Of a stretch of 64,000 nucleotides of DNA, positions 21,460 through 33,765 are shown in pieces. A program made the position numbers and the translations under genes. Origin of the DNA: Rhynchopus euleeides (taxonomy: Eukaryota > Euglenozoa > Diplonemea > Diplonemida > Diplonemidae); contig OY723248.1 in assembly GCA_963210315.1 (NCBI GenBank), positions 2,124,727-2,188,726 of the forward strand, read 5' to 3'. The notes under the pieces were generated by a model that saw nothing but the letters and a program-made list of their open reading frames with translations, was not told the origin of the DNA and searched no databases. Every line of letters begins with the position of its first letter. The first letter of the stretch is position 1.

Positions 21460-22020
21460 TGCGTGTTTTGATGAACAACTTGTGTGTCTTCCGCCACCCC
21501 CCGGGGGGGGGGGGGTGGAGGTGTGTTTGTGTTTCTTGATAGTTTGGTGCGGGGGAGGGGGGGGGGTTTTCTTTTTTCACGGACAGTATTTTTTTCTTTT
21601 CCGCGCGGCGGGTTAATTCCCTGCCCAAACAAAAAAAAGCGACCTGGTTGCTTCATCTCTCTCTCTCTCTCTTTTTGATTTCGTTGCGTGCGCTGTGTGC
21701 ACCCGTCACTTTTTTTTGCCTGCCGCCTTCATAACATGAGGCCCAGGAGGGTGCGGGTCACATTCAGGAGTGGGGTCGTTACCCCCCTCTGGTGGGAACA
21801 ACCTCGGATGATCTCAGACGCAGTCACGCCAAGCGAGCGCACACAGCCGCTGTGGGAGCGTCATTCTCCCCTCCCTCCGGACCCATTCCTCCCGGTGTCA
21901 GCAAGTTTCTTCCTTGCGTGATTGGATGAAATATGTGATTTGGCGAGCCTTGCTGCCCTCCGGGGTCACCCTCAGGCTCAGGAGGCCTTCAGCAGAAGAG
22001 GCGAAAAAAAATATTGGCTG
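21460..22020. other. Intergenic spacer
   Basis: GC-rich with poly-G and (CT)n. No gene recognised. Confidence 0.55.
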
Positions 22021-22028
22021 TTTCGAAG

Positions 22029-22852
22029 CAGGGCTAATCCTAACTTCATACCCAAACCCGGGGGTCAGGAATTCCCAGATTTCTCCCCTGTTTAGCGCGT
22101 TTTTTTTACCTCTGTTTGGCGCGTTTTTTTACCACTGGGAGCCCCATGCAGGAACGGGTGAACTTTTTGGGCCTGTGTGGGAAAAAACATACTCGTGGAA
22201 ACCGCTGTCGCGAATCGTTACACTGCGACCAGAAAAAGTCCGAAAAACTGGAGGTGCGGTCTCCCAGCGAGGGGTGAGGTCGAGACATATTTATGGGAAA
22301 ATGGGTGGACCAGGTGTTTCTCGTGGGGGATGACGTCTTTATGATGAATCCTCTGGACACCCGCCCCTTTTCCTGTTTATTCCCAGCCAAACCCCCCAAA
22401 CCCGCTACACGGGTTAGCCAAACCAGGTTTTCTTGCAGGTAACATCCAAACGCTCACCACCGTGGCCTCCGGCGGCTGGGGGGCTCCGCCCCCCAGACCC
22501 CCCCGTGGCGTATGCCTGTCCAGGACCCAAGTCCTTTCGAGTCACATGCAACAAGCCTTGCAGTGTTCCTCTATCCCGGTCCGTCTGGGGCTATACGAAA
22601 GGTGCGCAGATGTGCCTGAGCCGCAGCGCCTCCCCGTCAAAACTTTTGCCTTTGAGTGGTGCATCGACGGAGGCATGACGAGACGAGAGCGGAACAGTCC
22701 AAAAACGCACATTTTCGTGCATCTTTCTGAACACCGTGGGTGTGCCCCTCCATGAAAACCACCCACAAACAGGGATCCCTGTTTAGCGCGTTTTTTTGAC
22801 ACCCAAAACTGGATTTTGGCCCCGACCCCCCCCGGATTTAGGATTAGCCCTG
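22029..22852. mobile_element. hAT-like element R with exact 8-bp target duplication
   Basis: 824 bp; ends CAGGGCTAATCC and GGATTAGCCCTG, flanked by TTTCGAAG at 22021-22028 and 22853-22860. It holds a TTTAGCGCGTTTTTTT motif near both ends and one hairpin module (minus, about 22451-22509). No coding sequence recognised. Confidence 0.88.
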
Positions 22853-22860
22853 TTTCGAAG

Positions 22861-25800
22861 CGCACACCCCCCACCTCCCCGTGCGTTCATTATGAAGACA
22901 GGTGAACAGACAAACAAAAAAAACAAGCATATATGCGGAACCACAAAGAAGTTGATTCACTTAGGTGATATACCTCCCTACCTGCCCCCCCCCCCCCAGG
23001 AGTCCATCCCCAGCCCGCTCCCGCTCCCCCCTTCCTCCCCGCCACCCCCCCCCCCCCCCCCCACGGCGCGCAGAGTTGTTTTTTCTCATCTTCCTCCGAA
23101 CGAACCCATTCAAGAACCTGGCCCGGGCGATAAACGGGTTTCTCTCGGGACAGTGAGGCTTAGCATCTTTGCCATGTGTTCCTCCCCCCGCCCCCCTCCT
23201 TCTCCTTGGTGGCACACACACACACGCGCGGCCCCTCCAAAACCTTGTAAATCACTGAACGGGACAAACTGTTTGTCCACACAGTTTGGCACGCGCCAAA
23301 AAAAATATTGACACCACTTTTTTGGCACTGTGAGCGAAGAACCACCACCACCCCCTGGTTCCTACAATCAGCGTGGGTGGAAGACCCCCTGCCCTTCCCC
23401 CAGCCCCTGCTCCTGAGGGGGTCCGTGCCACGTCCCTTCTCTTCTTTGGCATCCTCATCATCCCCTCCCCCCGCGCACCGTCGGGGGGGAGACACGGGCA
23501 GCATTTTTTGAGTTGAAGGGAAAATGTCTTGGCTCTGCGGATTACTTTGACTCCATCCCCGTCTTTTTGTTGCATCTGCGTCAGCATACCCCAATCCCAT
23601 CCCTAACCCCTTTTCTGCCCCCCTCCTCTCGCCACCCCCCCACCCCCCTCACTTTATCCCAAAGATGCCTGCAAATGGAGCAAAATAGGAAGTCGGCTCG
23701 ACGCCCTTGATTTGTTTTGCCCTTTTTTATTTGCAGCTTCGCAGCTCTGCCTTGGAAGCCCCCCCTCGCTCCCGCCCTGCAGGCACTGTGCGTGGAGAGC
23801 CAGTGCCTGTGACACATTTCCTTTGGAAATTCTGGAGATGCTGCGCGGGAATGGGAGGTCAGGGGGGGGGGGGGGCGATGGGGAGGGGGAGAGGGTCGAT
23901 CTGCCGATACGAAACCCACGAGCGGTGAAAATCGAGAGCGGAAGCCGCGAAGCAACGAAGGATAATTTCATAAAGGGTTTGCACAACTGAATCGCTTTGT
24001 TTGATTTTTTTTGGAACTGTTTTTACAGTTGCGTGGACAGGGTGTGTATACCCATGAAGCGAAAGGGTTGTCTAGCCTTTGAGGAGGATCTCATCCTTCG
24101 CCCTTCCGATACCCAGCCTCCCCCACCAGCCCCCCCCCCCCTTGGTTTTGGCCAGAAGAACCTGAAGCAGCAGCCCCTGTCGCCGTCAAAGGGGTGTCTG
24201 CGTGGAACACACGGCCAAAATATGCGAAGCATTCCGTTCAATTCGTTCAATAATACAACAAGGATGGGCTGATCCGGCCTTTCTTAGGTACTGCTTATCG
24301 GAAGTCAGCAGCAGCAGCGGTAGGGAAACGGGGGGCTTCCTTCCCCCCTTATCCACCCTTCACCCCACATCCCCCCCAAATAAAATTTACATATTTTTCA
24401 GACGAAAACGCACATCCCTCCCTCCAAACTGGCTTCTCATGTTTGGGGGTTTTCTCTCTCTGCCCGAGCCTGCCTTGACTCGCGACGGATCCTTTCTTGG
24501 AGTATCTTGGAAGGCCCGGGCGCTGTCCTGGCAGGCAGGGTTTCGATCTTTCCCCTGATGACGCTTGCTCCCCCCCCCAGCTGCAGGACGACAGTTTGCT
24601 TTTAGCTGCCTTTGCCGCCAGAGAAGAGAGGTAGGTTCTGGCGGCATATTGCAGATGGAGCCATCAACGCATAGCAGAAACGGAAGTGCAAACGTGAACG
24701 ACAAGCCCGCAAATGGCACTGTGTATTTTTCCGAGTTACGAATCGATGAGAAGCGGGGGTGAAGTCGTGAAGTAACAAAGGAAATCGTAACGACTGGAGC
24801 TTTTTAGGACTAGCACCTTCGCGCACAGCACTGTGCGCTCATGAGAGGTAGTTCGCAGCTGTCTTCACACAGTTGCTGGACAGGGTGTTGTCTTTCATGA
24901 AAGCGAAAGGAGTGCGGATTTGGCACAGTGTCTGGCTTTTCAATTTTCCGTCCTGAAGAGGACGATTTTCAACAAAAGGGGAATCACCCACTTCTTCTTG
25001 ATTTTTAAGGGCGGGGTGGGCCACGCCGTGGGCATAAGCAATATGTCAAAAAGCGGGACGAAGGATTGCAACCAGATTTCACACACGGGACGTTCCTGAT
25101 TTTTTCACATTTTCCTATTGTCCGGAAATGATTCAGCCCTGGATTTTTTTTGCCGTGACGGCACAGAAGCAGGGCGCTGCCCGGATAGCGTGAATGCCTG
25201 GATCCACTGGCGGGGCAATGGAAGTCGACCCCTCTGCTGGCGGTGCCCTGCCCGTGAGTGCAGTTACGTGGATACCTGTGTCCCCTGTTCACTCACACAC
25301 GGCAGAACGCAAGCCACATTGGATGCCTGTTTTGAGCCCTTCATAACATGCTCAGGTCGCCCCGTCCCGCCCTTTCCCGATATCTTCTGAGAGCTTCTTC
25401 ACATCTTGTTTGGCAGGGGCGGTGCTTTGTTGCCGCCATCACTGCGTTCCTCCTCTCTCCTCTTCCTCCTCCTTCACAAAAAGACAATTTTTTGACACGC
25501 GCAGAAAAGTGCGGGGGAGGAAAGGTGTCGCCTGTCGGGACTCCCACCCACCCCCGAGACGCTCCACATTCTCGCTTCGGCGCAGGCGAGGGGTGTGTGT
25601 GTGTGGAAGCGTCGGCGTACTACCCACCGAGATACTTGGCAGCGAAGCCTTCTCCGCTGCCCTGCGGTCAAAAAAAAAAGGAAAATAATTAGCGCATCGC
25701 ACACAGCAGGCCACGTGAGTCTGCGGGATGCATCGCGGGCCTGCGGTGCCGATGCGTAGATTGTTTTATGGGAGAAAACCAACACAGCGGCGAGTATCCC

Positions 25801-26261
25801 ATCCCTCCTTCTCTTCATCCCCAAACCAGCTCCATCGTTGAGACTAGGGCACGGCCTCTAGCCTGTGGCCTGGTTGCTCGAGTTGCTGTCAAAAAAAATG
25901 GAAAAAAAATCGGTGCCCCTGAAACTAATGTGCGAACTACGTAAAATCGCCTCTTCGGGGGTCACCGCTCAAAAAAATGAAAGTCGGTGGGGCGGAGGGT
26001 GGGGTCTGTGCCGGGCTCTCGTATACTGCTCATGTTTGTCAACACCTCATGGTTTTGAGCGTTCCGAGAGGATTGGGTGGTGTCTTCAGCCAGAAGTATC
26101 CCTGATCCAGGCACCGGCTCGATCTTCCGGAAAACCCCATGACATAACCCTGTCCCCCTTCTTGTCATTTGCTTTTATCCAAACTGATCAAAATAAACCA
26201 AGCTACAAACTTGTCAGCTTGCCGCCACCCGACAAAACAGTTCAAAAAAAGGACCTCCAAA
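22861..26261. other. Intergenic, no recognisable gene
   Basis: Poly-C and poly-G tracts (22987, 23045, 23863, 24128, 24573), CA repeats and GC-rich unique sequence. A weak similarity between 23930-24100 and 24740-24960 (CAGTTG, TGGACAGGGTGT, ATGAA-GCGAAAGG) suggests an old duplication. Open frames up to 140 codons (for example 25865-26278) show no domain. Confidence 0.55.
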
Positions 26262-26263
26262 TA

Positions 26264-26960
26264 CCGTCACTCAAGTAATGTTGGTGGGGTAATAACCCAC
26301 CAACTTCTTCCAGAACCCCCAAATCCACCAAATTAGTACCCCACCAACAAATCTACCCCACCAATTTATTACCCCAATGCGCATCGCTGACTACCGTTTT
26401 CGTGGCGAACGCCTAAGGGGCCCGGCTGATGGCTACGTTTTCCAGAAAATACATACGGCGTACGCGTGGGCGTGAGGCGCCTGCAAACGGCAGTCTATGT
26501 AGCACAAGAGACGGCCATGTCCGCACGCCAAATCGGTCGTCAACCTCAGCAGCCTTCGAGCCTTCGAGTAGGTAATCGTACCTTTTGCACTTGTGCGCGA
26601 AGGAACCGTCTGTGAAAGGCAAGAGCAAAGGCCAGGGCTCAGCCTACTGGGTGGCCTACTGTGTGCTGAGAGACCTGGAATACCAGCCGTACGCACTTTC
26701 TGCGTACGCGTACGCAGCGCGGTTTCAGAAAGTGCGGACGGCGTACGCACATGCGTACGCGCAGTCGGGGTGGGTGGGCAGGGGGCTCCAAACCCCAGGT
26801 GCCAGAAAAAATCGCCAAGTACAACGCGCCCTGGGGTAATAATGTTGGTGGGGTAATAACCCACCAACTTTTTTCAGAGCCCCAAATCCACCAAATTAGT
26901 ACCCCACCAACATATTTACCCCACCAATATTTTACCCCACCAACATAACTTGAGTGACGG
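26264..26960. mobile_element. TA-flanked element P1
   Basis: 697 bp. Left CCGTCACTCAAGTAATGTTG and right, inverted, CCGTCACTCAAGTTATGTTG, with TA at 26262-26263 and 26961-26962. TTGGTGGGGTAAT-type motifs repeat inside both ends. The centre has GCGTACGC-rich palindromic repeats (about 26450-26760). Same family as P2 (37519-39183). No transposase seen. Confidence 0.85.
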
Positions 26961-26962
26961 TA

Positions 26963-29142
26963 AATGCTTGAAGAAAGAGGTGAAGCCCGCTCCCAAGAAG
27001 CAGAGATCGCCGTTCTTCGGCATGCCCTTTTTTTTAAGAATCTGGTTTTGTTGCACGCCTATCCCTTTGCGCCCCCCCCCCCCCTCTTGGGCCACACTGT
27101 TTCCTTTAACTCATGGCATGATCGTTCGATACGACCCAAATATCGTGCCGACGGGTCAATAGACCCACATGGGGCCCACCGGGTGCGCGCCCTCTCTCTC
27201 TCTCTCTCTCCTCTGCCTCCTCTCTCTGCTCCAGAACGAGCAACACATCAGAGGTTGTCTTCGCTATGGTGCAGTCGTCAGTGCATTTTGGTGACGAAGA
27301 ACAACGACCAGCGAAAGGCTATCATCACACCACCCAGCTGGCCTTAGGCACACCGGGGTGCACCATGGAGGGTGTGGTGTGGTGTCCGGCTCCAGCTACC
27401 CTGCCTGCCAAACACCCACCGTGCGCCCCCCCCCCTCCCCCGCGCGACGGTTCCCTCCTCGGAACTGTGGTTGGCTTGAGAGAAGAGGGGCTATCCGGCC
27501 CCCCACAGCACCTCCGCCCCGCCCCGTTAATTTCCCGCCGGGCGCCCCCCTCCCGCCCCTCTGACTGACTTTCCAAAACTATGCCGGCACAAAAACACGT
27601 TCTCTCGCCACTGGTGTCAAAAATCTGGGTTCCCCCCCACCCCCCTTCAAATCTCAACCAGAGAAGCCATGGCCTGAAGCTCCAGAGATATTTTTTTTAT
27701 GCTGCCGCGAAATGATTCTTATTTTATATTTCCTCATCTAGACATTGGCGTTGTGGCGTTAGCCCCTCTGCCCGGGCAGCCTGTTCTCCCCTGTCCCCCT
27801 TTTGGAGCGCATGGTGTTGTTCGGAAGGGAGCGCAACCCCTGCTGATTGATAACGCACCCGCATGCCTTTGTCCTGCCGTGCGCCGGGGGGAGTAGGAGG
27901 AGGCTGGATCACCCGGCCACAGCCGCTTTCATGTGTGCGGGGTTGGTGAAAATCACGATCGCAACAGAGTATATAATACACCGCCACCCCGTCCCCCCCC
28001 CCCCCCACCCACACCCACTCTCGCCAACTCTTCCTCCTCAAACTATTACAACACCCTGCATCCTGCACCCTCCTCCCCACCCCACTGCTGACGCCTCATT
28101 GCATTCATCACCCCCCCCCCCACCCCACCCCGCCTTCCTTTGGGTTAACCAGTCGGCCCGGTTCAATTCGTTCTGAAGAACTTATCCCCCCCCCCCCCCC
28201 CACCCCGCTCCCCCGTCCCGTTCGCTGTGTGTGTCGCGTGCCGCGCCATTCCCCCAACCCCGCGAGTCTCCTGTGTGCCCCCCCTCTCTCTCTCTCTCTC
28301 TCCAGCCCGGTGTTTGTGTGCTTGGTGCCAAAAAAACAAAAATACAACGTTCTGTTCAGGGGAATCTCCCGCATGGAAGCTACCAAGCCCCCCCCCCCCC
28401 CCTCCCCCCTCTGAGCTGGGACACCCAGCCCCGCACGCACACCCCCACCACCCATCTCCTGGTTTTGGTTTCATTGTCCAGATCTTCAGACTTTCCCATT
28501 CGAACGCGCTATATGTCCACCTCTCTGTCTCTCTCTCTCTCTCTGCGTGCTACTCTCACTTAAACTCTAGTCACTCACTCACTCACTCACTCACTCAGAT
28601 GCCTGCTTCTTCTTTGTAAACCCCATGGGGGACTTCGCCCTGTGCCACACTGTGTGTCAAACTGTGTCACGTTGCAGCCAGTGTTGTGAGGCGGTTCACC
28701 CTTCCTCACTTCTCTGCATTTCTGAGCGAAGGCCTCCCCCCCATAGCCTTCCCTTGAGGGGGATAAGGGGGGTGGGAAGGGTGGAGGGGCAGTATGGCAC
28801 AGAACCGTTCAAATTTTCTTTCGAGCGAGGGCCTCCTCTCTACAAAAAGCGGTTCACGCGGTGGCGAAACGGAACCGGAAAAAAAAACGCCGCGGTGTAA
28901 ATCCGATGTCTGTGGTGGGGTGGTGGGGTGGAGTTATGCTGTTCCTCCTTGTCTCTCTCTTTGCAGCCGATTCTGGCTGATTTTGTTTTGTGTCGGGTGG
29001 TGCCCACTGCAATGGCGCCAGTCTCTCGCCAGTATATCGACCTGGAGGCGGGGGGTGTGGGGGTGGGTTTTGAGGGGCGGGGGTGGGGAGTAAATCCAGA
29101 AACATCGGGGGGAGGAGTGATCTCCTCTCCCCCTCGTTGAGA
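26963..29142. other. Intergenic, microsatellite-rich
   Basis: (CT)n at 27190, 28280 and 28530, poly-C at 27078, 28110 and 28390, and an (ACTC)n run near 28570. Open frames are low-complexity shadows. No gene supported. Confidence 0.6.
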
Positions 29143-30319
29143 CAGGGGATAAGATAGGTCTGGTTTTCCGGTTTTCAAAACCAGGGTTTCCCGGTTCCCG
29201 GTTTTCTGGGGAAAAAAAAAAGGTCGGTCTCATTTTTGGCGGTTTTTTTGTGACTTTGGGACAGTAAAACAGTCAGAAAAAACGCCATAAAAAATAGAAA
29301 GTGACCCCATCGTGATCCGCACAGAGCTCAAATAGTCCAAAGAAGGCAGAGAAGCGGAGAAGAAAAAATGGACCTAGCGGGTGGCCCGGTGGGTGGTGAT
29401 GCCCTCGTCATGCAGGTCTCTTCTGTTTTGAAGGTGCACACATGGTGGACTCCAGCCACCATGTCTAAGAGGGAGTCTATGACTGCAGTCTGTACTGGAG
29501 ACGGGAGTCTATTTTCCAGCTAATTTACGCTAAGACTCCCGCTAGTTGAGACTCATGGGAGACACACGGTGTACTCCAGCGGAGGTAGGGTAACCTCCGC
29601 TGGAGTTCACCGTGTCGTCTGCCTCTGTGCAGCGTCACTCGGTGCCATCGAATACATGGCGACAGCCCACCAACTCGAGACAGATCTGCTTGTCCGGAGG
29701 GCTGAGACGAGAACACGAACGACTTTCAAGCAGTCTTGAAGGTCGCCAAGCCTATTGGGGGCAACTAACAGATGAGATTTGTTTGTTGCCTGTCGTCACA
29801 GCTAGGTGCCCATCTCCTCGATAACGGAATGTGTGCAGAGATCTCGTGGACCCTTTGGCCATTCTGTCGTGCACCCACTCCACCCACAACGCACACCTGT
29901 CACGAGTGGTCGCTCCACCGTCCTCCTCCACCCTGAAGGTTGAACCCTCAAGGACCAGTGATCTCCTGCTGGCCGGGCTGCGATACAGCGAAGCCTTCCT
30001 ACTTACAAGCGAATCCAGACTGTAGGGAACAGATGTTCCCTACCGTGGCCTCCGGCGGCTGGGGGGCTCCGCCCCCCAGACCCCCCCTGCGTAAAAAAAT
30101 TGCACCAGACCGGTTTTTTGGCCGAGAGTCCAAACTTTCGAAGCAGCTGCTGCGCCTGCCACCAAGCAGCCTCAGTACGACAGGACGCGCGCAGGCACCG
30201 GGCCCTCTCAGACTCTGGGAGGGTTTGCGCGGGTCGCGCGCCGAGGGCGCGCGCGAAAAATTTTCAAAACCAGAAAAACCGGAAAACGGCGCCAGAAAAA
30301 AAGTCTATCTTATACCCTG
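29143..30319. mobile_element. hAT-like element A (family ABC)
   Basis: 1177 bp; ends CAGGGGATAAGATAG and CTATCTTATACCCTG. Flanks share GTTGAGA (29136-29142, 30320-30326), a target duplication with one changed base. It contains a GTGACCCCATCGTGATCCGC block, a nested E-type hairpin segment (about 29430-29614, GGTGGACTCCAGCC to GAGTTCACCGTGT), one hairpin module and one CGCGCGC hairpin (about 30235). It is near-identical to B without its insert and to C (59980-61157), so this family was active recently. Frames shared by all three copies look non-coding. Confidence 0.85.
30031..30090 (-). repeat. GC-rich hairpin module, copy 9, in element A
   Basis: Single module next to a GGGAACAGATGTTCCC palindrome; the same arrangement occurs in C. 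Confidence 0.85.
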
Positions 30320-30745
30320 GTTGAGAAGAAGGGAAAAAAAAAGAAGAAACTTTCTTTTTTTTTGGCGTTCATATTGTGCACGCCTCCGCGGACTCCCTCA
30401 CCTCCTCTGGTGGTCTTTCACACACCGTCAGGGGTTGGTGGGTCGTCGTCGATGCCAAAAAAAACATGAAATTTCAGAAAAAATGAATTTAGGGCAGCGG
30501 TCCCTCGGGACGGGTGCGTGGCGACACCCCCCTTAGCCAGCTTCGCAAATCAGACATGCAGATATTGGAAAAAGAAAACTTTGAAGCAATCCGGAAATCT
30601 GTGAGTTTTTATACCACAGAGGCAGTATCTATTCACATACGGAGGGATAGCACTGATGAGTTTCCCCCTCCGAAACTACCTATGTATGCGTTAGGAAACG
30701 AAACATGATGTGAACCTGAGAAAGCCAAATGCAGAAATGTTCTCC

Positions 30746-30908
30746 TTCTTTCAGAATCAAGTGTACCCTGTGCTGTGAATACTTCCTGAGGTTGAGGACG
30801 GACCCCGTCTATACTTTGAAAGTACACTGCCCCCGAACCTGCTCGCAGGGTAAGGGGCGTCAATGGGACAGATCAAGCTTGCTTGTGATTGTCGACACCA
30901 AAAAAAAA
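30746..30908 (+). repeat. Dispersed repeat, copy 2
   Basis: Near-identical to 1186-1346, with different flanks. Confidence 0.8.
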
Positions 30909-32107
30909 TGAAACTATTGCGCACACCCCCTCTCCCTCCCCCACCCGCACCCCGATCTCAATTGTCTCTCTGTGTGTCTCTCGCTGTGTGCCCCCCCTCT
31001 CTCTCTCTCCCCCTCTCCACCCTCCCGTGACTCATCTCACCCCATCCCGCCCCGTCCCCTCCTCGCACAGTTGCTGTTGCAGCCTCTGTGTCGTCATCAA
31101 CACTTCACCCTGGTTTCATCGATTATCTCTGTACCGATCTCTCTCTTTCTTCCCGTCCCGACAGCTTCTCCATCTAAGGCGTGTGTTGGATTCCGGCGAG
31201 GGGATTCGCCACACTATATAGTGTTTCAATTTCATTGTTCAGTGCACAAAAAAAACATGGAGGAAGAAGAAGAAGAAGAAGGGGAAACACCCGCCCCTCC
31301 CAAACAGCAACAATCGATAACATAAAGGACACCCGTGCCTTCCAGACAAAACACACACGCACAACATATCCCCGCCTCTTCAAAAAATTGAAGAAAATAA
31401 GAAGAAGATTCAAAATTCAAAAAAAAACCTAAACAGCGAAAGCTGCAGATGGGGGAGCAGAGTGGTGCAGAGAAATGACCGCTGTGCGTTTTTTGTGTGT
31501 GTGCCCTGTGAGTGGAAGAATGGGAGAGAGGGGGGGAGGGGTGCAGAAAAAAATGCGATAACAGAAAAAGAAGAGGTAAAAAAATTGGCCTGTTTGTTGT
31601 GCTTCGTGAGGTTTGTTTCTGCCCCCCCCCCCTCACCCCCTCACCCCACCCCCCCACGCTACCCCGAGAGTTGTGAACTTTGCAACGCCGCCTTCCGCAC
31701 ATCCAAAACCGCTCTGCCAAACTCTCTCACCCACACACCCTCCATCTGCAGGGACATTCCCGACACACGCACTCACCCCCGAGAGCACGCTGTGCCTTGG
31801 CTTGGGGTGACCCGCTCAGCGGACACACGCAAGAGCGCCGCCGCCACCACCACCACCCACCCACCCCCCACCCCCACCAACCCTCGAGAGGCTCGATCAC
31901 TCTGCGCACGCAGAGGCGAAGCCCCTCACTTCCCCAACCCCTCCCTAGCCAACAGCCTCACACCGCTCACTGCTCCCGCATTCCTCTCATACCATCCCCT
32001 CTTTTACACACAATACATACGCTAGTATTGCTTTCCCTCAGGGTGTGTGTGCTGCTCTGATCCATTTCCCAACCAATCCGTGCTGCCGCTTGTGCTGCTG
32101 TGTGCCC

Positions 32108-32114
32108 ATATATA
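32108..32114 (+). promoter_or_regulatory. Possible TATA box of the PC-esterase-like gene
   Basis: ATATATA about 50 bp upstream of the chosen start at 32164, in otherwise GC-rich DNA. Position and composition only; no transcript data. Confidence 0.35.
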
Positions 32115-32163
32115 CCCCGCCACGGTGGGGTGTGAGAGGTGTGCAGCGCGTTTCGCAGCGACA

Positions 32164-33615
32164 ATGATAGGCGTCACGATGAAGCTGCATGCTGGGATCG
32201 TCACCCTGTTTGTCCTGGGGTGCCTCGCCGTGTCCACCGAATACCCCCACGCGCAGTCGGCGCCGCGGTTCCAGGGGCCTGTGCAGAGAGGCGGCAGCAC
32301 CATTGCCTCCACCCTGCAGTGGGCCCTCAACCTGCCAGGAGGCGCACCTTCGGAACAGCCCAGGAAGTCTGTGGGGAGACAACACAACGCGGACCCCGCA
32401 CCCCACCCCCATCGGGACACAGCCGCCGCCGCAGCGCCTCGGGCTGCTGTAACGTCTGTCCCTGCTGCCTCGCAGCCACCCCCGACGCAGATTCAGAGCC
32501 TTGGGAGCGATGCGGGGAATCGCAGCATTTCCGGCAGTGATGTGCCCCTTACCCGACGGCCGGAGCCCGCCACTGAGAGCCCGGGTGTGACAGCGGCGCC
32601 TGCCCCGATGTGCAGGCGGAACGCGGATCTCTACCCCGGAAACATGGAGGCCGCTGCAGGGGAGGGGCTGCGCTGGGCACCCAGCTCCAACTGCAGCCTC
32701 CAGCGGTTCACCCCGCGCGGCGCTGCGGTGTGCTTCCAGCAGAAGCGGTACCTCATATTCGGGGACTCCCTCACGCGGCCCCTCTTCCGAGGGCTCAACG
32801 ACAAGAACCCCTTTATGAAGCTGAACAGGAAGCGCTCCACACACGACTGCCGCAGGTATTATACGAGAAAGGCGGCAGCACCCAGTCTCCCTCGGCACGG
32901 CGGCGTAGAGTGGATCCGCTCCAACTCATTCAACCAGAGGAATCATGCGTCGATGCGGCAGAGCGACCACCCCGCGTTTTTATACAACGCGTCGGTCAGA
33001 ACGGCGGATGTGATCGTGGCGAATGGTGGCATGTGGGATATGGGGAAGACCTTCTGCGGGGTGCGCCCCTTCTTCGAAGGGGCAAGGAAGGTCTTCCTCC
33101 ACATCCGCAGGATGATGAAGCCGGGCGCGATGTTTCTGGTGTGGCCTCTGCATTGGATGAACATCGACAGGTGCCCCGCGCATCTGCTGTGCGCTCTATG
33201 CAACCACGAAGAGAAGGCCCGGGTGTTCCGCAACGCGCTGCGCCTCGCCGCTTCGTGCGCCAACGCCAGCATCCTCGATACGAAGCTGATGACGAAGTCC
33301 ATCCCCCACCTGACGAAGGACGGCGCCCACTACTCCAAGTCGTATGCAATTGTGGAGCGTGATGTCCTTCTCAACATGGCCTGCCGCGACCCCCCGCTGC
33401 AGGCCACCCCGCCTGGGAGCTGCAGCGCCGACCTCGTGGAGAAGAGCCTCCAGGAGTGGGAGGCAGTCCCCCAGGCGCAGGACGGCTGCCGTGGAACGGA
33501 TCACGCGGCAGAGTGTCTCTGGGGTCTGCCTGCTTCCTACCGCCCTTACCGTGCCTCGGGGAATGGGAGTATTGCGCCAGTGTTGCGTGCAGCAGCGAAT
33601 AATGTATCCAGGTGA
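32164..33615 (+). CDS. PC-esterase/TBL-like (GDSL-type) acyl-esterase, membrane-anchored or secreted
   Basis: 483 residues in one exon. The start at 32164 is followed by a short basic stretch and a hydrophobic segment (LHAGIVTLFVLGCLAV), a signal peptide or anchor. An upstream in-frame ATG (32047) would bury it. Residues about 25-150 are a low-complexity Pro/Ala stem. The esterase domain has the nucleophile block YLIFGDSLTR (about 197), NGGMWDM (about 286) and the C-terminal DGAHYS (about 384) that would carry the catalytic Asp and His. This is the layout of plant TBL and related PC-esterases, which transfer or remove acetyl groups on cell-surface glycans; the substrate here is unknown. The stop lies in CAG-GTGAGT, which resembles a splice donor, but every intron found here has GTAT, so I keep the stop. 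Transposon cluster F-G begins 150 bp downstream. Confidence 0.75.
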   Translation: MIGVTMKLHAGIVTLFVLGCLAVSTEYPHAQSAPRFQGPVQRGGSTIASTLQWALNLPGGAPSEQPRKSVGRQHNADPAPHPHRDTAAAAAPRAAVTSVPAASQPPPTQIQSLGSDAGNRSISGSDVPLTRRPEPATESPGVTAAPAPMCRRNADLYPGNMEAAAGEGLRWAPSSNCSLQRFTPRGAAVCFQQKRYLIFGDSLTRPLFRGLNDKNPFMKLNRKRSTHDCRRYYTRKAAAPSLPRHGGVEWIRSNSFNQRNHASMRQSDHPAFLYNASVRTADVIVANGGMWDMGKTFCGVRPFFEGARKVFLHIRRMMKPGAMFLVWPLHWMNIDRCPAHLLCALCNHEEKARVFRNALRLAASCANASILDTKLMTKSIPHLTKDGAHYSKSYAIVERDVLLNMACRDPPLQATPPGSCSADLVEKSLQEWEAVPQAQDGCRGTDHAAECLWGLPASYRPYRASGNGSIAPVLRAAANNVSR

Positions 33616-33763
33616 GTGGTGGTGGTGTGTGGGGGAGACCTTTTGTCTCCCCCGCCCTCCTGCTTCACAGGCACAGGCGCACCGGCGGGGCGGAGAAAAA
33701 TAGGGGGGATGGGGTTTCAGGGCTAATTCTGGGGAAGTCCTTAACGTTCGGGGGGGGGGGGGT
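33616..33763. other. 3' flank of the esterase gene
   Basis: Short GC-rich stretch ending in a poly-G tract that is the left flank of element F. Confidence 0.6.
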
Positions 33764-33765
33764 TA

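Larger units (their letters stand above)
30328..32163. other. Intergenic, includes dispersed repeat copy 2
   Basis: 30746-30908 is the second copy of the 1186-1346 repeat. A short protein-like frame just before it (30514-30708) is unrecognised. The rest has (CT)n, (GAA)n and C-rich repeats up to the TATA-like site of the esterase gene. Confidence 0.55.

Noticed and set aside
29612-30025. Conserved 70- and 64-codon frames repeated in A, B and C as small genes
   Set aside because: Conserved only because the three elements are near-identical; no start context, domain or codon bias.
33612-33617. GTGAGT as a splice donor extending the esterase gene past the transposon cluster
   Set aside because: All introns here use GTAT donors, the catalytic motifs are complete before it, and no following exon was found.
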